Below, piece by piece: positions 55,454 through 62,859 of a DNA stretch of 64,000 nucleotides. How positions within the stretch are numbered: the first letter of the stretch is position 1; every line of letters begins with the position of its first letter. The position numbers were made by a program, and so were the translations under genes. The notes beneath the pieces were generated by a model, which had not been told where the DNA came from, searched no databases, and was given only the letters and a program-made list of their open reading frames with translations. This DNA is from Oscillospiraceae bacterium (GTDB lineage Bacteria > Bacillota > Clostridia > Oscillospirales > Oscillospiraceae): assembly GCA_015067615.1 (NCBI GenBank), contig SVMD01000003.1:124001-188000 (forward strand), in the 5' to 3' direction.

Positions 55454-57637
55454 ATGGAAACTTTTGAAGATCATTATCAATCCATGGTTGCTGCCCTGCA
55501 GAAGCATATGCCCGGGGTAGATATGGCCCTGATCGACCGGGCCGTGGAATACGCCGATGTGAAGCACAAGCGTCAGAAGCGTAAGGACGGCTCCCCCTAC
55601 ATCATCCACCCCCTGGCAGTAGCCGAGGTGGTGACCGAGATGGGCCTGGATATGGACGCGGTGCTGGGCGCATTGCTCCACGACTGCATTGAGGACACCG
55701 ACGCCAGCCACGAGGACATCGAAAAGATCTTCGGCACCACCGTTGCCGAGCTGGTGGAGGGCGTCACCAAGCTGACCCGGGCGGATTTCTCCTCCTCCGA
55801 GGAGGCCCAGATGGAGAACCTGCGCAAGATGTTCATGGCCATGAGCAAGGACATCCGGGTGGTGCTGATCAAGATCGCCGACCGTCTGCACAATATGCGC
55901 ACCATGCAGTACCAGACCCCCGAGAAGCAGGTGAAGAAGTGTAAGGAGACCATGGATATCTATGCGCCTCTGGCTCACCGCCTCGGTATGCAGAAGATCA
56001 AATGGGAGCTGGAGGATACTTCCCTTCGGTATCTTACCCCGGATGACTACAACACCATCACCTCCTACCTGCAGTCCCACAAGGAGCAGGACGAGCAGTT
56101 CATGAATACCATCCAGAACAAGATCACCGAGCGGCTGGACTCCATGGGCATCCATTCCACCGCCTACGGCCGGATCAAGCACGTCTACTCCATCTACCGG
56201 AAGATGCAGTCCCAGAACAAGACCATGGATGAGCTGTACGATATCTACGCCTTCCGGGTCATCGTGGACTCCATCCCCGACTGCTATAACGTCCTGGGCC
56301 ATGTCCACGACCTGTTCAAGCTGGTCCCCGGACGTTTCAAGGACTATATCTCCACCAAGAAGCCCAACGGCTACCAGTCCCTGCACACCACCGTCATCGG
56401 CAAGCAGGGCATCCCCTTCGAGGTGCAGATCCGCACCTGGGAGATGCACGAGGTGGCCGAATACGGTATCGCCGCCCACTGGAAATACAAGCAGGGCGCC
56501 GGTGAGGGCAGCGAAAAGGACTTCGAATGGGTCCGCCGCCTGCTGGAGACCCAGCAGGACTCCGAGGCAGAGGAATTCGTCCAGTCCATGAAGATCGATA
56601 TGTTCGACGACGAGGTCTTCGTCTACACTCCCAAGGGCCGGATCGTCAGCCTGCCCGCCGGTTCCACCCCCATCGACTTCGCATATGCCATCCACTCCGG
56701 TGTCGGCAATGCCATGGTGGGCGCCAAGGTGAACCACCGGATCGCCAACATCGACTCCAAGCTGAAAAACGGCGACATCGTGGAGATCCTCACCTCCAAA
56801 TCCGCCAAGGGCCCCAGCCGCGACTGGCTGATCATCTGTAAGAGTAACCAGGCCCGGACCAAGATCAAGCAGTGGTTCAAGCGGGAGAAGCGGGAGGAGA
56901 ACATCGTCCACGGCAAGGCCTCCTTTGAAGCCGAAATGAAGCGGGCCGGTCTGCCGGTTTCCATGATCAACGATGCCACCCTGGAGCCCCAGCTGCTGAA
57001 GAAGCTTTCCTTCACCTGCTGGGACGATATGTACGCTGCCATCGGCTACGGCGGCATGACCGCTGCCAAGGCTGTGGGCAAGGTCCGGGACGATATCCAG
57101 CGTACCCTCCGGGCCCAGGATGTGGACAACATCCCCAAGGCCATGCGCCTGAGCCCCGACGACCCCAAGGTCGCCCGGAATGCCGTGGACGGCATCATCG
57201 TGGAGGATATGGAGTCCATCATGGTCAAGTTCGCCAAGTGCTGCGCCCCTGTTCCCGGTGACGCCATCGCGGGCTTCATCACCAAGGGCTTCGGCGTATC
57301 CGTCCACCGGGCCGACTGCCCCAACGCCGCCCACCGCAACGACCCCCGGCAGGCTGCCCGGTGGGTCCGGGTCCGCTGGGCCAACCAGGCGGAGCAGCCC
57401 TTCGAGACCACCCTGGAGCTGGACTGCATCACCCGGGACGGCCTGCTGCTGGACGCCATGCTGATCCTCCATTCCGCCAAGGTCCGGGTCCGGGAAGCCT
57501 ACGGCAAGGACCTGCCCAACGACCGCAGTATCGTCACCCTCCGTTTCGAGGTCAAGAACGTGGCCGAGCTGGAGACCATCCGGAAAAAGCTCCTGGACAT
57601 CCGTGACGTGGTCAGCTCCAGACGGGGACAGAACTAA
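55454..57637 (+). CDS. relA: Bifunctional (p)ppGpp synthetase/hydrolase (RelA/SpoT homologue)
   Basis: A 727-residue Rsh protein controlling the stringent response. The hydrolase HD domain has SPYIIHPLAVAE and LLHDCIEDTD (His76-Asp77). The synthetase domain has RIKHVYSIYRKM and YDIYAFRVIVDSIPD. The TGS domain has VFVYTPKGRIVSLPAGSTP, and an ACT domain ends the protein (DGLLLDAMLILHSAKVRV). All catalytic residues for hydrolysis appear present, so it is bifunctional. ATG 55454 follows recJ by five bases. A palindromic-repeat arm begins three bases after the stop. Confidence 0.97.
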   Translation: METFEDHYQSMVAALQKHMPGVDMALIDRAVEYADVKHKRQKRKDGSPYIIHPLAVAEVVTEMGLDMDAVLGALLHDCIEDTDASHEDIEKIFGTTVAELVEGVTKLTRADFSSSEEAQMENLRKMFMAMSKDIRVVLIKIADRLHNMRTMQYQTPEKQVKKCKETMDIYAPLAHRLGMQKIKWELEDTSLRYLTPDDYNTITSYLQSHKEQDEQFMNTIQNKITERLDSMGIHSTAYGRIKHVYSIYRKMQSQNKTMDELYDIYAFRVIVDSIPDCYNVLGHVHDLFKLVPGRFKDYISTKKPNGYQSLHTTVIGKQGIPFEVQIRTWEMHEVAEYGIAAHWKYKQGAGEGSEKDFEWVRRLLETQQDSEAEEFVQSMKIDMFDDEVFVYTPKGRIVSLPAGSTPIDFAYAIHSGVGNAMVGAKVNHRIANIDSKLKNGDIVEILTSKSAKGPSRDWLIICKSNQARTKIKQWFKREKREENIVHGKASFEAEMKRAGLPVSMINDATLEPQLLKKLSFTCWDDMYAAIGYGGMTAAKAVGKVRDDIQRTLRAQDVDNIPKAMRLSPDDPKVARNAVDGIIVEDMESIMVKFAKCCAPVPGDAIAGFITKGFGVSVHRADCPNAAHRNDPRQAARWVRVRWANQAEQPFETTLELDCITRDGLLLDAMLILHSAKVRVREAYGKDLPNDRSIVTLRFEVKNVAELETIRKKLLDIRDVVSSRRGQN

Positions 57638-57639
57638 AA

Positions 57640-57690
57640 GGCTCCCCTTTCAGGGGAGCTGGCACGGCGCAAGCCGTGACTGAGGGGTCA
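57640..57690 (+). repeat. Left arm of hairpin repeat enclosing DUF559 gene
   Basis: GCTCCCC-TTTCA-GGGGAGC, then CACGGC-GCAA-GCCGTG, then ACTGAGGGG. This is the inverted counterpart of the arm at 58066-58107, with the DUF559 gene between. Confidence 0.9.
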
Positions 57691-57706
57691 TACGGAGGAA
57701 TATCAT

Positions 57707-58111
57707 ATGGCAATTCCAAAGAACAACAGGATGATCCCTCATGCAAAATCAATGCGCAAAAACATGACAAAAGAGGAGCGCCACCTCTGGTATGATTTTC
57801 TTCGTTATTGCACACCACGCTTCCGCAGACAGGAAGTTATTGGGAACTATATCGTGGATTTCTACTGTCATCAGGCTAAAATTGCAATCGAGCTTGACGG
57901 GTCCGGGCATTATGAACCGGACGCAGCAGCTTACGATGCTGCCCGCACCGCATATCTGAATACGTTAGGAATTGAGGTATATCGATATTCCAACGCCGAC
58001 ATCAACTATAATTTTCAGGGTGTATGTGAACACATTCTGTTTGTAATGGAATCCTGCGGCACACACCCCTCAGTCACCTTCGGTGACAGCTCCCCTCAAG
58101 GGGAGCCATGA
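57707..58111 (+). CDS. DUF559 (Vsr/restriction-endonuclease-fold) protein 1
   Basis: A 134-residue DUF559 protein. The N-terminal helix MRKNMTKEERHLWYDF is followed by the PD-(D/E)xK-like core: Asp51 in GNYIVDFYC, Glu62 and Asp64 in IELDGSGHYE, then YLNTLGIEVYRYSN. A DNA endonuclease is suggested by the fold; no target is known. RBS GGAGGAATATC. The last 16 residues (SVTFGDSSPQGEP) are encoded by the right repeat arm, and the left arm precedes the gene, so gene and repeat form one unit. Codon use is more AT-rich than recJ, rel and dtd around it, suggesting acquisition. Confidence 0.92.
   Translation: MAIPKNNRMIPHAKSMRKNMTKEERHLWYDFLRYCTPRFRRQEVIGNYIVDFYCHQAKIAIELDGSGHYEPDAAAYDAARTAYLNTLGIEVYRYSNADINYNFQGVCEHILFVMESCGTHPSVTFGDSSPQGEP
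58066..58107 (+). repeat. Right arm of hairpin repeat enclosing DUF559 gene
   Basis: CCCCTCAGTCACC, hairpin, then AGCTCCCC-TCAA-GGGGAGCC. Its reverse complement matches the left arm (57640-57690) in order and at most positions. It encodes the DUF559 C-terminus. Confidence 0.9.
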
Positions 58112-58124
58112 AAGGAGCGTATCC

Positions 58125-58592
58125 ATGCGCGCTGTATTGACACGAGTTAAATCCGCCTCCGTCACCATTGACGGCGAGGTGGTGGGCAAGATCGGCAAAG
58201 GCTTTCTGATCCTGCTGGGCGTGGGCCCGGAGGATACGGAAAAGGAATGCCGTTTTCTGGCCGAAAAGGCCCTGGGCCTTCGGATCTTCGAGGACGAAAA
58301 CGAAAAAATGAACCTGGGGCTGGACGCCGTCAACGGCGAGGTGCTGGTGGTCAGCCAGTTCACCCTCTACGGCAACTGCCGCAAGGGCCGCCGCCCCAGC
58401 TTTGCCGGTGCCGCCGGTCCGGAGCTTGGCAACAAGCTCTACGAGCAGTTCCTTGCCGACTGCGCCGCTCTGGGCTATCCCCCTCAGCACGGCCGCTTCG
58501 GCGCGGACATGAAGGTGGAATCCATCAACGACGGCCCCGTGACCCTGATTCTGGACACGGATCAGCTGATGAACGAACCCAGGAGGAAATGA
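58125..58592 (+). CDS. dtd: D-aminoacyl-tRNA deacylase
   Basis: A 155-residue Dtd that removes D-amino acids (and glycine) from mischarged tRNAs. MRAVLTRVKSASVTIDGEVV at the start, LVVSQFTLYGNCRKGRRPSF (SQFTLY box) and the C-terminal NDGPVTLILDTDQ (the GPVT proline motif) are diagnostic. ATG 58125 has AAAGGAGCG upstream and follows the DUF559 stop by 13 bases; the longer frame at 58083 lies in the repeat. In many clostridia dtd follows rel directly, which supports insertion of the DUF559 unit between them. Confidence 0.96.
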   Translation: MRAVLTRVKSASVTIDGEVVGKIGKGFLILLGVGPEDTEKECRFLAEKALGLRIFEDENEKMNLGLDAVNGEVLVVSQFTLYGNCRKGRRPSFAGAAGPELGNKLYEQFLADCAALGYPPQHGRFGADMKVESINDGPVTLILDTDQLMNEPRRK

Positions 58593-58593
58593 T

Positions 58594-59184
58594 ATGCTGA
58601 AAATGGAACTGATGAACCTGGGCGTCTACTGGGTCAACGCCTACATCATCCGGGAGGAAAACAGCACTTCCTGCTGTATTCTGGACCCCGGCGGACACCC
58701 CAAGAAGGTGCTGGACTACTTAGCCAAAAACAATCTGACCCTGGAAGCCATTTTGCTGACCCACGGTCATTTTGACCATGTGGGTGCCGTGAAGGAGCTG
58801 CACGCCGCCACCGGCTGCAAGGTCTATATGAACCCCGACGACCTGGTGATGCCCGAAAAGCTCACCGCCGGTCCCCTGTTCTACACCCATGCCTACGGCG
58901 AAGGCGATACCCTCCAGCTGGCAGGACTCACCATCGACGTGATCCACACCCCCGGCCACACCCCCGGCTCGGTGTGTCTGATTTGCGAGGACGCTCTGTT
59001 CTCCGGCGACACCCTCTTCGCCCGGTCCTGCGGCCGTACCGACCTGGCAGGCGGCGACCCGGAGGCCATGACCGCCTCTTTAAAGCGCCTGGCTGCGCTG
59101 GACAAGGATTACCGGGTATTCCCCGGCCACAACAGTGCGACAACTTTGGCACTGGAAAAAGAGTATAATCCCTACATGCGATAA
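58594..59184 (+). CDS. MBL-fold hydrolase (glyoxalase II-like)
   Basis: A 196-residue metallo-beta-lactamase-fold protein. The metal-binding motif THGHFDHVG is at residues about 57-65, followed by HTPGHTPGSVCL, FSGDTLFARSCGRTDL and VFPGHNSATTL. It resembles the hydroxyacylglutathione-hydrolase group, short form; the natural thioester or other substrate is unknown in glutathione-free clostridia. RBS AGGAGGAAATGAT; it lies one base after the dtd stop, so it belongs to the recJ-rel-dtd run. Confidence 0.92.
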   Translation: MLKMELMNLGVYWVNAYIIREENSTSCCILDPGGHPKKVLDYLAKNNLTLEAILLTHGHFDHVGAVKELHAATGCKVYMNPDDLVMPEKLTAGPLFYTHAYGEGDTLQLAGLTIDVIHTPGHTPGSVCLICEDALFSGDTLFARSCGRTDLAGGDPEAMTASLKRLAALDKDYRVFPGHNSATTLALEKEYNPYMR

Positions 59185-59197
59185 CTGCGGCAGAGCC

Positions 59198-59312
59198 GCC
59201 TTGCCTCTCCCTCTGGGAGAGGTGGCAGCCCAAAGGGCTGACGGAGAGGGTGTCCCCGGTTTTACCCTCTCAGTCACCTTACGGTGACAGCTCTCCCAAA
59301 GGGAGAGCCAAG
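59198..59312. repeat. Two-armed hairpin repeat (empty form)
   Basis: Left arm CCTTGCCTCTCCCTCTGGGAGAGG, GGCTGACGGAGAGGG; centre of about 15 bases; right arm CCCTCTCAGTCACC, hairpin, AGCTCTCCC-AAA-GGGAGAGCC. Same layout as the DUF559 unit but without a gene. It lies between the MBL gene and hemZ. Confidence 0.9.
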
Positions 59313-59358
59313 TAGCTATGCTTAAGCCGATCGTTTTTCTACCCTTTGAGGTTTTTCT

Positions 59359-60780
59359 ATGAACTTAACATTAGTCGGTCATGATGACCGTTACGCGGTG
59401 GAACAGCTGCAGATGTCCCTGTTCCCGGCAGGTGCTGAGGTGGACGCCACCTCCACCCTCCACCGGGGGCAAACCTGGCTCACTGCCACCACGAAAATTA
59501 CATACGATGGCCGCACTGCCCATGCCAGCCGCCGGATGAAGGCCGCTGAGGAAACGGTGCGCCTGCGCCGTCAAACCCTGCAGCAGAGCTATTATCTGGC
59601 GGCCATTCAGCTGCTGAGCGTCCTGCCCCCCTGGGGCGCATTGGCGGGGGTCCGGCCCACCAAGCTCTCCACCAAGCACATGCTGGAGGGCGGCACCGCC
59701 AAGTCCGCCGACAAAATGCTCCGGGACATCTATTACGTCACCCCGGAGCGGCGGAAGCTGGCCATCGACTGCTCCACCTCCACGGTCAACGCCGCGAATC
59801 TTCTGGATAAAGACGATATCTCCCTCTATGTGGGCATCCCCTTCTGTCCCACCCGCTGCGCCTATTGCAGCTTCGTCAGCCGCACCATCGGTAAGAAGAC
59901 CGAGCTGCTGAACCCTTATCTGGAAGCCCTCTTAAAGGAGATTCAGGTCAGCGGCAAACTGCTCAGCTCATCCGGCAAACAGCTTCGCACCATATACATT
60001 GGCGGCGGCACCCCCACTTCCCTGTCCTCTCCTCAGATGGCCTACCTGATGGACGCCATCCGGGACAATTTTGACCTTTCCCGGTGCATCGAATTCACCG
60101 TGGAGGGCGGACGGCCCGACACCCTGGATGCCGAAAAGCTGCGCACCATCGCACAACACGGTGCCGACCGGATGAGCATCAACCCCCAGACCATGGAGGA
60201 CCATGTGCTCCGGGCCTGCGGACGGCCCCATAAGGCAGCCGATGTGGTCCGGGCCTATCATGAAGCTGTGGACGCGGGCTTCAAGGCCATCAACATGGAC
60301 CTGATCGCAGGCCTGCCCCAGGATTCCCTGGAGGGCTTTAAGCGGAGTCTGGACACGGTGGCCGCCCTGGACCCTGCCAACATCACCGTCCACACCCTGG
60401 CCCTGAAAAAGGGCGCCGACCTGTTCGAAAAGCGGGTCGACCTGCCCAGCGCCGAGGATGTGACCCAAATGGTGGCCTACGCCAACGGCCAGCTCTCCGC
60501 CAAAAGCTACAAGCCCTACTACCTGTACCGGCAGAAATATATGTCCGGCAGCTTTGAAAACGTGGGCTGGAGTCGGGACAATTTGGACTGCCTCTACAAT
60601 ATATATATGATGGAGGAGGTCCACACCATCCTGTCTCTGGGTGGCGGCGGCATGAACAAGGTCAACCTGCCCGGGGGCCGTCTGGAGCGGTTCCATAACC
60701 CCAAATTCCCCGAACAGTACATCGAAATGATCGACGATGTCTGTAAGCAGAAAGAAGAAATGTTTTCACTGATGAAGTGA
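59359..60780 (+). CDS. hemZ: Coproporphyrinogen dehydrogenase HemZ (radical SAM)
   Basis: A 473-residue radical SAM protein of the HemZ type, an oxygen-independent coproporphyrinogen dehydrogenase-like enzyme. An N-terminal region of about 155 residues is followed by the 4Fe-4S/SAM motif CPTRCAYCSF (residues about 162-171), then YIGGGTPTSLSS and FTVEGGRPDTL, MSINPQTMED, and a C-terminal NVGWSRDN segment. The real reaction in heme-poor clostridia is open. ATG 59359 follows TTGAGG. It overlaps by four bases a GTG (60777) leading into the DUF559-2 frame. Confidence 0.92.
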   Translation: MNLTLVGHDDRYAVEQLQMSLFPAGAEVDATSTLHRGQTWLTATTKITYDGRTAHASRRMKAAEETVRLRRQTLQQSYYLAAIQLLSVLPPWGALAGVRPTKLSTKHMLEGGTAKSADKMLRDIYYVTPERRKLAIDCSTSTVNAANLLDKDDISLYVGIPFCPTRCAYCSFVSRTIGKKTELLNPYLEALLKEIQVSGKLLSSSGKQLRTIYIGGGTPTSLSSPQMAYLMDAIRDNFDLSRCIEFTVEGGRPDTLDAEKLRTIAQHGADRMSINPQTMEDHVLRACGRPHKAADVVRAYHEAVDAGFKAINMDLIAGLPQDSLEGFKRSLDTVAALDPANITVHTLALKKGADLFEKRVDLPSAEDVTQMVAYANGQLSAKSYKPYYLYRQKYMSGSFENVGWSRDNLDCLYNIYMMEEVHTILSLGGGGMNKVNLPGGRLERFHNPKFPEQYIEMIDDVCKQKEEMFSLMK

Positions 60781-60791
60781 GTGATTGGCCT

Positions 60792-61163
60792 ATGAACAGC
60801 ACCCACAACGCAAAACTCAGCTCCATCGCCAAGCAACTTCGAAAAAACATGACCAAGGAAGAGAGGCACTTGTGGTACGATTTTTTGAAGTCCCTGCCCA
60901 CTATGGTTCACCGTCAAAAAGTAATTGGAAATTATATTGTAGATTTCTATATTGCCGAAGCAAAGCTTGTGATCGAACTGGATGGCTCCCAGCATTACGA
61001 AGCCGCCGGACAGCGAGCTGACCAAAACCGGGACACCTATCTGAATTCTCTTGGCTTGCAAGTACTTCGCTACTCCAATTCCGACGTAAACTATCGATTC
61101 CCGGAAGTCTGTCAGGATATTTGGAACAGGCTCCAGGCTTCTGAGATCAAGCCTTCTCCTTGA
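60792..61163 (+). CDS. DUF559 (Vsr/restriction-endonuclease-fold) protein 2
   Basis: A 123-residue paralogue of DUF559 protein 1, sharing LRKNMTKEERHLWYDFL, IGNYIVDFY (Asp50-51 region) and IELDGSQHYE in the same positions, with the same spacing throughout. The rest differs at roughly half of the residues. ATG 60792 is chosen; GTG 60777 is in frame and overlaps hemZ. The last codons (KPSP-stop) come from the first bases of the hairpin repeat at 61151-61332. No left arm is visible upstream. Codon use is more AT-rich than hemZ. Confidence 0.9.
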   Translation: MNSTHNAKLSSIAKQLRKNMTKEERHLWYDFLKSLPTMVHRQKVIGNYIVDFYIAEAKLVIELDGSQHYEAAGQRADQNRDTYLNSLGLQVLRYSNSDVNYRFPEVCQDIWNRLQASEIKPSP

Positions 61164-61332
61164 GGAGAAGGTGCCCCGCAGGGGCGGATGTGGTGTAGCT
61201 GCGAAGCAGCGTCAGGGCAATACGATCACGCCGAAGTGCTGTGATCCTCGCAGTCTTCTACCGCACACCACATCAGTCAAAAATCGGTTCCGAAGAGCCG
61301 ATTTTTGCCAGCTTCTCCTCAAGGAGAAGCCT
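61151..61332. repeat. Two-armed hairpin repeat overlapping DUF559-2 end
   Basis: Left arm GCCTTCTCC-TTGA-GGAGAAGG, GCCCCGCAGGGGC, GGATGTGGTGT; centre of about 75 bases; right arm ACACCACATCAGTC, hairpin with AAAATCGG...CCGATTTT, then AGCTTCTCC-TCAA-GGAGAAGCC. The left arm includes the stop codon of the DUF559 gene. Confidence 0.85.
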
Positions 61333-61378
61333 TGGCTCATCCTACCAATCATCCCCTGTTTGAAAGGAAGCAAATAAT

Positions 61379-62695
61379 TTGGACACTTTAATCTCCAACG
61401 TCACCGTTGTGACTATGAATCCCAAGATGGATGTCCTCTTCGGCGCCTTTATCGCCATTGAGGAGGGTAAAATCAAATCCATCACCAAGACTGCCCCGGA
61501 GGGCCAGCCTGCCACCATCATCGACGGCACCGGCATGGTGGCCATCCCCGGCCTGATCAACTGCCACACCCACCTGGCAACCGCCTCCCTGCGCAGCTAC
61601 TTAGACGACCTCTCCTCCGCCGAAGCCCTGGAGCAGCAGCTGATGAAGGAGGACAAGATGGACTCCCGGTCTGCCAAGGCCGCCGCTCTGCTGTCCATCG
61701 CCGAGTGCCTGCGCTTCGGCGTCACCTCCGTGTCTGATCTGTATTACTATCCCAACGCCACCGCCGAGGCTGTGGCGGAGAGCGGCATCAAGGCCAATCT
61801 GGCCCTGAGCGCCTACCGGTTCATCGATCAGAACGAGGAATTTGACTTCGACACCGATGAGCAGTGTCAGGAACTGGTGAAGGTTGCCGACAAGTGGCAC
61901 GGCTACGAGGATGGCCGCATCAAAATCGACGCCGGTATCTTCGCCGAATACACCAGCAACTTTAAGCTCTGGGAGGGCCTGGTGGGCTACGCCGCCGAGA
62001 AGGGCCTTGGCATGCAGCTGCACCTGGCTGAGACCCAGGCGGAAGTGGATTCCTGCCTGGACCGCACCGGCATGGGCCCCGGTGAGCTTTTAAACTGCCA
62101 TGGTCTGTTCAATGTGCCTGCCACCGCCGCCGGCTGCGTCTACTTAGACGAGATGGAGCGCAAGATGCTGGGCAAGAAGAAGATTTCCGCCGTGGCTACC
62201 CCCATCGCCTCTGCCAAGGCAGGTCAGAAGTCCACTCCCATCCTGGACAGCGTCAAGTCCGGCATGAATGTGGCCCTCGGCACCGGCGGCGCCATCGAGT
62301 GCGGCAACCTGGATATGTTCGAGGTCATCCGTTCCGCCGCCATGGCTGAGCGCTGCGCGGCGAATAACCCCGCCGCCCTGCCCTCCTCCGCTGCCCTGAT
62401 GATGGCCACCGTCACCGGTGCCCAGGCCCAGGGCCGTGCCCAGGAGTGCGGCATGCTCTGCGAGGGCATGGATGCGGATATCGTCCTGGTGGACTTCACC
62501 GCCCCCCACCTGATGCCCTGCCATAACGTTCTGAACGGCCTTGTCTGGTCCGCCAAGGGCGGCGATGTTGCCATGACTATGGTCCGGGGCAAGATCCTGT
62601 ACCAGAACGGTAAGTTCCCCACCATCGACCTGCAAAATGTCGTGGAGGAGCTGACCACCTATGCCATCCCCCGTCTGTTTGAGGACAATAAATAG
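61379..62695 (+). CDS. Amidohydrolase-superfamily protein with altered active site
   Basis: A 438-residue protein of the TRZ/ATZ (5'-methylthioadenosine/S-adenosylhomocysteine deaminase) group. The first metal motif is kept (INCHTHLA, His63 and His65), as is HLAET (near 215). The usual TDGAASN loop reads VALGTGGAIECGNLDMFE: the Asp that binds metal and activates water is Gly. The expected AH(C/T)V His before the strand YLDEMERKM is also missing (AAGCVYL). Deaminase activity is therefore doubtful. TTG 61379 with GAAAGGAAG upstream is the start. It lies between repeat elements. Confidence 0.85.
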   Translation: MDTLISNVTVVTMNPKMDVLFGAFIAIEEGKIKSITKTAPEGQPATIIDGTGMVAIPGLINCHTHLATASLRSYLDDLSSAEALEQQLMKEDKMDSRSAKAAALLSIAECLRFGVTSVSDLYYYPNATAEAVAESGIKANLALSAYRFIDQNEEFDFDTDEQCQELVKVADKWHGYEDGRIKIDAGIFAEYTSNFKLWEGLVGYAAEKGLGMQLHLAETQAEVDSCLDRTGMGPGELLNCHGLFNVPATAAGCVYLDEMERKMLGKKKISAVATPIASAKAGQKSTPILDSVKSGMNVALGTGGAIECGNLDMFEVIRSAAMAERCAANNPAALPSSAALMMATVTGAQAQGRAQECGMLCEGMDADIVLVDFTAPHLMPCHNVLNGLVWSAKGGDVAMTMVRGKILYQNGKFPTIDLQNVVEELTTYAIPRLFEDNK

Positions 62696-62711
62696 CATTT
62701 GCGCCGAAGGC

Positions 62712-62832
62712 GCCTTGCCTCTCCCTCCGGGAGAGGTGGCAGCCTGAAGGGCTGACGGAGAGGGGTTTGTGCAGTTTATACCCTCTCAGTCACCGCCAAT
62801 GCGGTGACAGCTCTCCCAAAGGGAGAGCCAAG
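62712..62832. repeat. Two-armed hairpin repeat (empty form)
   Basis: Left arm CCTTGCCTCTCCCTCCGGGAGAGG, GGCTGACGGAGAGGG; short centre; right arm CCCTCTCAGTCACCG, hairpin, AGCTCTCCC-AAA-GGGAGAGCC. Almost the same as 59198-59312. Confidence 0.9.
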
Positions 62833-62859
62833 CTTACTCCCATCAAAAAGGAGCTTTCT

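Noticed and set aside
55403-57472. Long open frame (689 codons) antisense to the rel gene
   Set aside because: It is the mirror of a GC-rich gene with strong third-position bias. The protein is a low-complexity Gly/His/Leu/Val-rich string with no family features, while the sense strand encodes a complete Rel protein.
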